From Nanobdellota archaeon (GTDB lineage: Archaea > Nanobdellota > Nanobdellia > Parvarchaeales > Parvarchaeaceae), in the NCBI GenBank assembly GCA_021797085.1, contig JAKAAG010000008.1:1-39176 (forward strand): a stretch of 39,176 bases of DNA, given 5' to 3'. The position numbers and the translations under genes are program-made. This document shows, in pieces, positions 27,283 through 35,727 of the stretch. Position 1 is the stretch's first letter. Each line of letters begins with the position of its first letter. Below the pieces are notes generated by a model. It was not told the origin of the DNA and did not search any database. It saw only the letters and a program-made list of their open reading frames with translations.

Positions 27283-28206
27283 TTAATCATCTATCTTGAA
27301 CCTTTCCTTAAGGTTTAAGACCCTGTAAAGCTCTTTGTACCTATTTCTTATCGTGACTTCGGTGATACCAGCAGCCTTCGCAGCGTCCCTCTGTGTCTTC
27401 TTTTCCTTGTTTATTAGAGTCGCAACATAAAGCACTGCCGCTGCTATGCCCATTGGACCCTTCCCGCTAGTAAGCCCTTTATCCTCTGCTTCTTTAAGCA
27501 GTTTTACTGCGTCTGAAACAGTTTTATTCGAAACTCCCAATTCAGAAGCGAATTTGTAGATGTAATCACTTGGCGATGTTGGAAGTATTTTAATTCCAAG
27601 TTCTCTGCAAAGCAGTCTATAGGCCTTTCCAACCTCTTTTCTTTCGACTTCAAATGTATCTGAGATTTCATCCAATGTTATAGGTCTATTGTGTTTCCTT
27701 GCAGCAGCGTAAAGTGCTCCTGCAATGACACTTTCCATTGACCTGCCCCTTACCAATCTTCTTGTTATAGCTTCTCTGTACATCTTTGCAGCTTCTTCTT
27801 GGATTATATTTGAAACATGTAAACGATTGCTTGCGTGCCTTAATTCTGTAAGTGCAAACTTTAAATTCCTCTCATATGCAGTTGAGATTCTGGGCTGCCA
27901 CTTTCTTAATTTATAGAAAGTTCTCCTATTTGCATTAGAAAGTTTTATAGACTCACTTGCCTTTCCTATAACAGTGCTTGTACCTTTATCATATTTTGCA
28001 TAACTTAATGGAGAACCCATTCTTCCCTTTCCTTCATCTCTTTCGTCTTCAAAAGAACGCCATTCCCTTCCGTAATCTATCGTATCGCTCTCTATTACAT
28101 ATCCACAGTTCTGACAGACTAACTCACCAGTAGTCTTGTCATATATAACTGCATCACTTCCACAGGAAGGACATTTAATATTATACTTGCTTGTAACCAC
28201 TTTCAT
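27283..28206 (-). CDS. tfb: Transcription initiation factor IIB (TFB)
   Basis: CPSCGSDAVIYDKTTGELVCQNCGYVIE zinc ribbon, B-finger, two cyclin-like repeats. Confidence 0.96.
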   Translation of the reverse strand: MKVVTSKYNIKCPSCGSDAVIYDKTTGELVCQNCGYVIESDTIDYGREWRSFEDERDEGKGRMGSPLSYAKYDKGTSTVIGKASESIKLSNANRRTFYKLRKWQPRISTAYERNLKFALTELRHASNRLHVSNIIQEEAAKMYREAITRRLVRGRSMESVIAGALYAAARKHNRPITLDEISDTFEVERKEVGKAYRLLCRELGIKILPTSPSDYIYKFASELGVSNKTVSDAVKLLKEAEDKGLTSGKGPMGIAAAVLYVATLINKEKKTQRDAAKAAGITEVTIRNRYKELYRVLNLKERFKIDD

Positions 28207-28223
28207 AAGATTTATATAGTAAG

Positions 28224-28237
28224 ATACTAACTAGTAT
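28224..28237. promoter_or_regulatory. Perfect inverted repeat ATACTA-AC-TAGTAT upstream of tfb
   Basis: 6-bp arms with 2-nt spacer, beginning 18 nt upstream of the tfb ATG and overlapping a TATA-like TTTAAATAC. Confidence 0.4.
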
Positions 28238-28284
28238 TTAAAGCTTTCGCTTTACAGTAATTTACCAATAAAATTTGTTTAGAA

Positions 28285-28521
28285 TCACTCATGAACAATA
28301 TTCTTCGGAGCCTTTACTTTGAATAGGTATGCTATAATACTTGTAATCCCTGCAATCAGTAAGCCAATACCTACCCCCTTAAAATATAATCTATTCATGA
28401 AATATGAAAATAAGATAAATATCGCGCTTAAAACTAATTCAAAAATGATAAGCACCATATCAAGTCGTTTCAAAAGCCTAATTCTCCATTCTGGCCAGAT
28501 AATGTTTTTCCGGTTTAGCAT
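28285..28521 (-). CDS. Small two-TM membrane protein
   Basis: MLNRKNIIWPEWRIRLLKRLDMVLIIFELVLSAIFILFSYF ... GIGLLIAGITSIIAYLF. Confidence 0.5.
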   Translation of the reverse strand: MLNRKNIIWPEWRIRLLKRLDMVLIIFELVLSAIFILFSYFMNRLYFKGVGIGLLIAGITSIIAYLFKVKAPKNIVHE

Positions 28522-28627
28522 ATTTTTATATTATTTACGTACTAACTTTTTGTCTTATTAAGCTTTTTGATGGAGCAATGCACTTATACAAGGATTCTAA
28601 AAAATACAACAGAAAAGACCTTGCGGA

Positions 28628-29323
28628 TCAGGGAACATTTATACACGTAGATGAATAATCGCCCGAATTATTTGGGTAAATCTCCACAATATAACGATTC
28701 GGTGCACTTGACGGCAGAGTAACGGTTCCGGAAGCATAACCTATGTCAGTAGTAGAAGTTGAACCAGTAACACTAGTTATATATTGTTCTCCTGCAGAAA
28801 AAACAGTTAGATTAAAAGATGAGCTTTTTAAGCCACCGGAATAATTATAAAAACGCAACTTATAAAAAAGAGTGTTTGAGGACATGGCATAGGATTGCTG
28901 AATATATGCTACTGAAAAATCAAGACCTATTATAGCACTGCCATTTTCACCCTTTACAAATGCATCAAAAGTTCCTCCGGATAAAGGAAGCATTCCTGAT
29001 ACATTTTCCGCAGGTTTTGACACGCCGAGTTCGGTAGTAGTCTGCAGCTTTATTATGTCACCGCAAAAGAAGGAATATTGTGGCTGAAGCAAAGAAACGG
29101 TAACTGGAAATGTCTGCATGGACCCTGGGCCCTGTGAAGCCACGTAATTAACTTCATTTGCAAGATTGTTTGCAGTGGTTGTTATCTGGCTAGCCGAGGA
29201 ACTCAAAGCAAATGAGCCATAAAAAAGCATAACATATACTACAAACGCGGCGATAATGCTTATACCGATGCCTATTACTATTACGTATTCTGTTGAATAC
29301 TGGCCTTTTCTAAGATTGGACAT
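28628..29323 (-). CDS. Class III signal-peptide pilin-like surface protein
   Basis: MSNLRKGQYSTEYVIVIGIGISIIAAFVVYVMLFY. Confidence 0.78.
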   Translation of the reverse strand: MSNLRKGQYSTEYVIVIGIGISIIAAFVVYVMLFYGSFALSSSASQITTTANNLANEVNYVASQGPGSMQTFPVTVSLLQPQYSFFCGDIIKLQTTTELGVSKPAENVSGMLPLSGGTFDAFVKGENGSAIIGLDFSVAYIQQSYAMSSNTLFYKLRFYNYSGGLKSSSFNLTVFSAGEQYITSVTGSTSTTDIGYASGTVTLPSSAPNRYIVEIYPNNSGDYSSTCINVP

Positions 29324-29360
29324 AAATATTAATATTGGTCATTTAAGTATTAAATATTGA
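29324..29360. promoter_or_regulatory. 37-bp divergent intergenic region with interlocked TATA-like elements
   Basis: cataaatattaat at the minus start shared with 13844-13856; AATATTTAATAC on the minus strand near the plus start. Confidence 0.4.
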
Positions 29361-30506
29361 ATGGTATCCAACAACAAAATAAAAATAGCAATATTCATCC
29401 CCTGGATAAAAAGCAAAGGGGGAGTTGAAAGAGCTATCCTAAGGATTGCAGGGGACAAAAATTATCAAACGACTATTTTCACTTTTTTTTATGACTCTGA
29501 AAACACTTTTGACGATTTCAAAAAATACAACGTTAAAGTTATCGGAGATTCAAAACCTAATGGATTTATTGGAAGAGGGGTTGGCCTTTTCAAATCAATC
29601 ATTTCAACGAAAATACCAAATCTGGATGGGTATGATATATTTCTCATTTCAACGGCAGGAATTGCAGAACTTATAACTTTCCGGAACAAGCACAAAAACA
29701 CCGTAGCACTTTGCCACACCCCCTTGAGGGTTGCGCATACTATGTATGATTATTACAAGAATGAAAGCATTAAAAACAGGTTGATTCTGCCTTTTGCTGT
29801 GTCCATTTACAAAATGCTTGAAAAATCGGCTTGGAGAAGAATAGACTATGCAATGGTATTCAGCAATGAAGTAAAGGAAAGGCTGATAAATTACGGACTA
29901 ATGGATCAGGAAAAGATATTTAATCTTGGGCCCCAAGCAAACTACCCAAAGATAAACAAAAAGGCAAAAACTGAGAAGATAATCTTCTATCCGAGTAGAT
30001 TCATAAAGTACAAAAGACAAGAACTTGCTATAAAATCATTTAACCTGTCGGAAATGCCTAGTAAAGGCTTTAAGCTTGTTTTAGGAGGGTTTGTTGAAGA
30101 CAGAGTTTATTTCGAAAGCTTAAAGAAATTTGAAGGAAAAAATATAACAATAATTGAAAATCTATCGGAAAAGGAACTCTCTAACCTTTACAAAAAATGC
30201 TACGTCACTTTATTCCTAGCAATAAATGAAGACACGGGTTTTACTCCTCTGGAATCACTTTCATACGGAAAGCCAGTTATATCAGTAAACGAGGGCGGAC
30301 CTAAGGAATTTATAAAAAACGAACAAAACGGTCTGCTTGTAAATGCGGATGAAAGAAGTATAGCCGACGCGCTTAACAGAGTACTGGATAAAAAGCTGTA
30401 CACAAAATTGAGGAAAGGAGCAGAGAACTCCACAAGATACGATGAAAAAAGATTTATGAAAAACTTGGAAGAAGCAGTGTCTTTGATCCTAGAAAAAAGT
30501 TTATAA
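29361..30506 (+). CDS. GT4-family glycosyltransferase
   Basis: IFIPWIKSKGGVERAILRIA, IIFYPSRFIKYKRQELAIKSF, EDTGFTPLESLSYGKPVISVNEGGPKEFI. Confidence 0.9.
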   Translation: MVSNNKIKIAIFIPWIKSKGGVERAILRIAGDKNYQTTIFTFFYDSENTFDDFKKYNVKVIGDSKPNGFIGRGVGLFKSIISTKIPNLDGYDIFLISTAGIAELITFRNKHKNTVALCHTPLRVAHTMYDYYKNESIKNRLILPFAVSIYKMLEKSAWRRIDYAMVFSNEVKERLINYGLMDQEKIFNLGPQANYPKINKKAKTEKIIFYPSRFIKYKRQELAIKSFNLSEMPSKGFKLVLGGFVEDRVYFESLKKFEGKNITIIENLSEKELSNLYKKCYVTLFLAINEDTGFTPLESLSYGKPVISVNEGGPKEFIKNEQNGLLVNADERSIADALNRVLDKKLYTKLRKGAENSTRYDEKRFMKNLEEAVSLILEKSL

Positions 30507-30514
30507 ATAATACA

Positions 30515-30525
30515 AAGTAATACTT
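30515..30525. promoter_or_regulatory. Perfect palindrome AAGTA-A-TACTT just upstream of the RHH-nucleotidyltransferase start; possible operator
   Basis: 11-bp palindrome 3 nt before ATG; TAATAC also repeated directly at 30508 and 30518 (10-bp period). Confidence 0.35.
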
Positions 30526-30528
30526 CAT

Positions 30529-31350
30529 ATGAAGAAAAGGATAACAATAACTATAAATGAGAAAACGCTTGAAAAGATAGACAAAACCATAGATGGAATA
30601 AATATACCTAACAGATCCATAGCAATAGAACGGTTAATAAAGGAGCATTTTGAACCAAACAAAAACAAGATAGCTTTGATTCTGGCAGGAGGTTCCGGTA
30701 CCAGATTAAGGCCGCTTACATATGAAATACCAAAACCAATGATGCCTGTTAATGGAAGGCCCATACTTGAACACATAATGGAGCAGCTTAAAAAAGCGGA
30801 GTTTATAGACATAATAATATCTATAGGTTATCTGGGCAGCAAGATCAAAGAGTACTTTGGAGATGGAAGCAAATTCGGCGTAAGGATAAGGTATTCGGAG
30901 GAAACTACTCCAATGGGCACGGGTGGTGCAATAAAAAAGAATCAAAACATTTTCCATGATGATTTCATTGTTCTGAACGGTGATAACCTGTTTGATTTTG
31001 ATTTAAATAAGATATATGAATTCCACAAGAAAGAGAAAGCGATGGCAACTATTGCATTGGTTCCACAGGACGATGTTTCCCAATTTGGAGTAGTTGAAAT
31101 GGAAGGAAACAAAATAGTAAAATTTATAGAAAAGCCAAAAACTGAGCAAGTATCCCACCTTGTAAACGCGGGAATCTATGTCATCAACCCTGCATTTCTA
31201 AGCTTTATACCGCAGGGTGAATCGAATATATCAAAAATATTCGAGCAGGTAGCCGAGAAAAAGATAATTGATGGCTTTATCTATGCAGGAAAATGGTTAC
31301 CATGCGACAGCATGGACCTGTATGACAAAGCAATTAAAAATTGGCCTTAA
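30529..31350 (+). CDS. Sugar-phosphate nucleotidyltransferase with N-terminal ribbon-helix-helix domain
   Basis: KKRITITINEKTLEKIDKTIDGINIPNRSIAIERLIKEHF (RHH/CopG-like) then IALILAGGSGTRLRPLTYEIPKPMMPVNGRPILEH. Confidence 0.85.
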   Translation: MKKRITITINEKTLEKIDKTIDGINIPNRSIAIERLIKEHFEPNKNKIALILAGGSGTRLRPLTYEIPKPMMPVNGRPILEHIMEQLKKAEFIDIIISIGYLGSKIKEYFGDGSKFGVRIRYSEETTPMGTGGAIKKNQNIFHDDFIVLNGDNLFDFDLNKIYEFHKKEKAMATIALVPQDDVSQFGVVEMEGNKIVKFIEKPKTEQVSHLVNAGIYVINPAFLSFIPQGESNISKIFEQVAEKKIIDGFIYAGKWLPCDSMDLYDKAIKNWP

Positions 31351-33062
31351 ATTCCTTTGATTTTCCTTGTTTCGGATAGTGCTTCTTTATAGTCATCTGC
31401 AAGTTCTGAGGAGACATCATCAAACTTCATAACATCAGGCATGCTTATGTCAGTATAAAGAACGTCTCCATCAATTATGTTTCTGCCATAAACTGCGTCA
31501 TCTATGCTGATTGCGACCTTCTCCCCCTTTACTGCCTTGTTAAGCTTCATTTTATCTGATTCTATGTCTAAAATCCTGCCTATTCTTTCTCCTTTTGAAT
31601 TTATAACGGGGTAATTCGGTCGTATCTCTCCTGCTAATACTTCGACCCCAAACACGCAGGGGTTTGAACGGCGGAATATGTTTCCCTTTATAAAAACAAA
31701 CTTTGATGGAAGTTTCAGCCTTTCAAGTTTTTTCTCTAGATTCATGTTATTTAATTCTCTCTTAAATTCATTGTAACTATCAAACAAAGTGTATATTGAA
31801 TTTGCACTTATAATCTTTACACTGTATTCTTCAGCTATGCTTTCTGTCTGTCTTGATATGGGAACGTTAAAGCACATCAGTGCACCGCCATTTATGCTTG
31901 CAGTCGTTATATCTGTCTTTGACGGCTCGCCTATCTTTGTTTTCCCAACCTCTATTCCAAAGGAACTCGCTATATTTTTTATAGCATCTATACTCCCTAG
32001 GGAATCCGCGCACACTACTAACCCTTTGGTTTCATCGTTGTTTTGTCCAACATTTTCTGCGTTTATGTCTTCTATTATTTTCTTCTTTTCCTCTTCCGAT
32101 GAAAAAACGAGTATAGAAGTTCCTATCATTGCATTTGGTTCACGTAGAATAAGCCTTATAGGAGCAGTTGCTTCAATAGATGAAAGGCTTTCGTATTTAC
32201 CAAAATTCTCCCGGCTTTCTTCCAGGGGGATAAGACGCATAATTCCCTTTATCTTGTTTTCAGCTGGGCCGTCTGGAGTTTGCACTATCACTGAATCACC
32301 AACTGATATCTTTCCAGAATAAACAATTGCATCATATACTTTTCCAAGTCCTTTTATGTTCTTTTCCTCAAGTATTGCTGCACTATTTGATTCCTGCTTT
32401 TCAAGTTCCAAGTATCTTTGACTTAAGCCTATTATCATTACTATCAGGTCTTTTATCCCTATTCTATTGATGGATGACAATGGCACAACCGCTATCTCCT
32501 TTGTAAACTCCTTAACCCTGTCATATCTCTCTGCCTGAAAACCGTAGTTTGAAAAGTCAGAGATAATGTTGTATACTTTTTCATCAAGTTTCTGTGCATA
32601 CTCCTGATTCTGTTTCGATATAAAATCAATGAAGGAACTGTTCTCAATCTTGTAGAATCCCCTTATCGTATCTATCTTAGTGAGAGCTATTAAAAAAGGC
32701 GTCTTATAGGACTTCAATATCTCAATCGATTCTATTGTTTGATTTTGTATGCCTTCCGTTATATCCACAGTTAATATTGCTATATCAGCAATTGATGCCC
32801 CCCTTTTCCTTAATGTGACAAAGGCTTCATGGCCAGGAGAGTCAATGAATATTATGCTCGGAACCTTTATGTTTATATTGAACTTGGAGAGAAGATCGCT
32901 TGCTATCCCCTTTATTCTGTCTGTTGGCACTTCTGTTGAACCGATATTTTGGGTAAGTCCACCCGTTTCCTTATATGCATTCATTGTGTCTCTTATAGCA
33001 TCCATTATACTGGTTTTTCCTGCATCTACATGTCCTAAAAATGCGCATATCGGAGATCTCAT
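31347..33062 (-). CDS. infB: Translation initiation factor aIF5B
   Basis: CAFLGHVDAGKTSIMDAIRDT, GLTQNIGSTEVP, FIDSPGHEAFVTLRKRGASIADIAILTVDI, ALTKIDTI. Confidence 0.95.
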   Translation of the reverse strand: MRSPICAFLGHVDAGKTSIMDAIRDTMNAYKETGGLTQNIGSTEVPTDRIKGIASDLLSKFNINIKVPSIIFIDSPGHEAFVTLRKRGASIADIAILTVDITEGIQNQTIESIEILKSYKTPFLIALTKIDTIRGFYKIENSSFIDFISKQNQEYAQKLDEKVYNIISDFSNYGFQAERYDRVKEFTKEIAVVPLSSINRIGIKDLIVMIIGLSQRYLELEKQESNSAAILEEKNIKGLGKVYDAIVYSGKISVGDSVIVQTPDGPAENKIKGIMRLIPLEESRENFGKYESLSSIEATAPIRLILREPNAMIGTSILVFSSEEEKKKIIEDINAENVGQNNDETKGLVVCADSLGSIDAIKNIASSFGIEVGKTKIGEPSKTDITTASINGGALMCFNVPISRQTESIAEEYSVKIISANSIYTLFDSYNEFKRELNNMNLEKKLERLKLPSKFVFIKGNIFRRSNPCVFGVEVLAGEIRPNYPVINSKGERIGRILDIESDKMKLNKAVKGEKVAISIDDAVYGRNIIDGDVLYTDISMPDVMKFDDVSSELADDYKEALSETRKIKGI

Positions 33063-33124
33063 ATCTTTCCACCTTCAAATGTACTTTAATGAAGTTAATA
33101 GCTAATAAATTTACCTGTTTGAAT

Positions 33125-33982
33125 TTACTTGTAATGAGAATCTGATTTATTATAATCTTTTTTTACTTTTCCATGGATTTCATACTCTTGAATTTTTAGA
33201 AGCTTACCCTTCAAATTTATCTTCTGGGGCGAACCGCCTGTCATAAACAGACCAAATAAAGTTCCGGAATAACCAGGATCAACGTAGCTAACATTTATCT
33301 TTGAACCATAATCTGTACTATAAACTATTGCAGCATGTTTTGCATCTGAGTAATTCAATCTGCCATCAGAGATGTATTTAATAGGCGTGTTTTTATCAAC
33401 AACACAATCAATTGGAATATTTAAAAACAGCTCATCATCTCTAACGCCATTCGCAGGTGCAACTGCCTTATTGGCTAATGGATGGCGCATTTCTCTACCT
33501 TGAAAATAAAAACTCCTTGCAGGGTTATTACTGCCCTTTATAACAACTAATTGTACTATAGTATCGCCCCTTCTAACGTTAATGTTAAAGGGCCCATTTT
33601 CAAGAGAGCATTTTATATTTTCAGGTTTTGTTAACTCTCTCATAGAATAATTTCCGTCAGTTGGAGAAATATTTATTAAAGCACGAGAAAAGGAGCTTCT
33701 GGGTATTATGTAAAAACTATAATTTTTATTTGAATCTGTCCTTACACGTTCCAAGGTTTCTACGTAATACTTTGTTTTAGGTATTAAATGATACCATCCC
33801 TCAGAATCCGTATTAAGTTCATTTCCAAATTCATCGTATACCCTGCCTAATCTTAAATCAATGGATGCGGGCTTTATTTGCTGTTTTTCTACTTTTGGAT
33901 AAAACTCCAAAGTACCTTTTTTAAGAAGTTTCTCGAGTTTCGAATCAGACAATACTTTTCCCATGGATGAATATGAACCCAA
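33125..33982 (-). CDS. dCTP deaminase-like protein, apparently two-domain
   Basis: IKPASIDLRLGRVYDE, YIIPRSSFSRALINIS, VRRGDTIVQLVV, then second-half VSYVDPGYSGTLFGLF. Confidence 0.7.
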   Translation of the reverse strand: MGSYSSMGKVLSDSKLEKLLKKGTLEFYPKVEKQQIKPASIDLRLGRVYDEFGNELNTDSEGWYHLIPKTKYYVETLERVRTDSNKNYSFYIIPRSSFSRALINISPTDGNYSMRELTKPENIKCSLENGPFNINVRRGDTIVQLVVIKGSNNPARSFYFQGREMRHPLANKAVAPANGVRDDELFLNIPIDCVVDKNTPIKYISDGRLNYSDAKHAAIVYSTDYGSKINVSYVDPGYSGTLFGLFMTGGSPQKINLKGKLLKIQEYEIHGKVKKDYNKSDSHYK

Positions 33983-34077
33983 GCATATAAATACTTTACT
34001 ATCTACAAGTAGTATTAATATATGTATTTTATATTAGATGGAATAATGTTTATATTTAATAAAAAAATATAGAATAC

Positions 34078-34725
34078 ATGGAAGAAATGTTGATATTACT
34101 TAAACCCGATGGAATGGTGAGAAGATACGCGGGTGCAAGAGCATTAAAAAGTATAGTAGAACTTGGAGTTAACATAAACTTTTTCCAGATATTAAAGCCT
34201 AAAAAGGAATTCCTTGCGGACAGACATTATGCAGAACATAAAGGAAAGTTCTTCTATGATAATTTAGTAAATTTCATGTCGGCCACTGAACTAGCAGTAA
34301 TAATCGCAAGTGGTGATAACGTAGTTGAAAAGGTAAGAACTTTGTTGGGAAAGACAATGTGCGAAAAGGCCGATCCGTTATCTATAAGAGGAAGGTACGG
34401 AACAACTAAAGGAATCAATTTAGTACATGCTTCCGACAGCAACGAAACTGCTGAGAAAGAAGTCAAGCTCTGGAAAGAGATTATAAACATTGAAGAAAAA
34501 GATTACAAAAAGGATATTATGGCTTACATAAGAACATATGAGAACTTTCCGATGATAGACTCTGTAAGATACAGAGAAATAAGCAAGGATTTAAGCGAGG
34601 GAAAGGTTTCAAAAGAAGAGGCTGAAAAAACAATAAACGAACTTCTAACAAAGGAAACCGACTTTGAAGAAGAGACAGTAAATAAATTACCTGCTTTGAT
34701 AACAGAAAACATACTTCTTGGCTGA
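34078..34725 (+). CDS. ndk: Nucleoside diphosphate kinase with C-terminal extension
   Basis: LLKPDGMVRR, HYAEHKGKFFYDNLVNFMS, IRGRYGTTKGINLVHASDSNETAEKEVKLW. Confidence 0.88.
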   Translation: MEEMLILLKPDGMVRRYAGARALKSIVELGVNINFFQILKPKKEFLADRHYAEHKGKFFYDNLVNFMSATELAVIIASGDNVVEKVRTLLGKTMCEKADPLSIRGRYGTTKGINLVHASDSNETAEKEVKLWKEIINIEEKDYKKDIMAYIRTYENFPMIDSVRYREISKDLSEGKVSKEEAEKTINELLTKETDFEEETVNKLPALITENILLG

Positions 34726-34788
34726 TTGTGCTCCAAAATTGAAGAAAGAAAGTATTAATATAAGTTTATTTCATCTAGCTTTTATATT

Positions 34789-35727
34789 ATGGCGGATGAA
34801 AGAATCGGCAAAGCCGTAATTCTAGCTGCCGGAAATGGCAGTCATCTTCGCCCATTTAGCAACTACGTTCCAAAACCATTTCTCCCCTATGCAGACAAAC
34901 CCATAATGTATCACCATATTAAAAGTCTGGCAGAAGCGGGTATAAAAGAAATTGTGGTTGTAACTAGAAGGGATGAGGATAATAACGGATCATTTAAGCT
35001 ACAAAATGAATACTTGAAAAATTTAAGCAAAGATCCTGAATTAAAGGACATAAATATAGAAATCGCATACCAAACAGAGGACCCTATAACAAAAAAGCCA
35101 AAGGGCACTGCCGATGCAATACTTGCTGCGGAAGACCAATTAAAAGGGCAGAATTACATAGTTATACTGGGAGATTTAATTATAGAAAGCGAAAATGGGA
35201 ATAATTATCTAAAAGAGATAATACGCCGTTTCAATGGTAGGCCAATGTTTTCTGCAGACAGTGTTAAAAAGGATGATGCCAAAAAAGGAGGATTTGTAAG
35301 GGGCAAGAAACTTGATGACATGCTTATAGAAATGGAAGAAGCTATAGAAAAACCTGACGATTACATTTTAGACTCAGCAAAAAGCGTTGATGACAGGTAT
35401 AATGTAATGTGGGGAGGGGTGTATATATTGAATAAAGACAGCATTAAATACTTAAAAGAAGTTGGGAAAGGAAAAGACAACGAATTAAATATAACCGATG
35501 CTATGTCCTTACAATGCAAAAAAGAAAATAAAAAGGCGTATGGCTTGCTTATAGATTCTAAAATTTACAAATGCAGGGACTTTGGCAGGATAGAACATTG
35601 GATAGACAACAACCTTGAAAAACAGAACTTGGAGAAATTTAAGAGTTCGCTTAAATTTTATAGCAAAGAATTTAGAGATCTTGTATATAAGTACGTACAG
35701 GAAAATTATAATATAGATTTACTTTAA
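34789..35727 (+). CDS. NDP-sugar pyrophosphorylase-like nucleotidyltransferase
   Basis: AVILAAGNGSHLRPFSNYVPKPFLPYADKPIMYHHIKSLAEAGIKEIVVV; GTADAILAAEDQL. Confidence 0.85.
   Translation: MADERIGKAVILAAGNGSHLRPFSNYVPKPFLPYADKPIMYHHIKSLAEAGIKEIVVVTRRDEDNNGSFKLQNEYLKNLSKDPELKDINIEIAYQTEDPITKKPKGTADAILAAEDQLKGQNYIVILGDLIIESENGNNYLKEIIRRFNGRPMFSADSVKKDDAKKGGFVRGKKLDDMLIEMEEAIEKPDDYILDSAKSVDDRYNVMWGGVYILNKDSIKYLKEVGKGKDNELNITDAMSLQCKKENKKAYGLLIDSKIYKCRDFGRIEHWIDNNLEKQNLEKFKSSLKFYSKEFRDLVYKYVQENYNIDLL

Noticed and set aside
30529-30660. RHH domain as a stand-alone antitoxin
   Set aside because: Continuous frame into the nucleotidyltransferase with no stop and no toxin gene nearby
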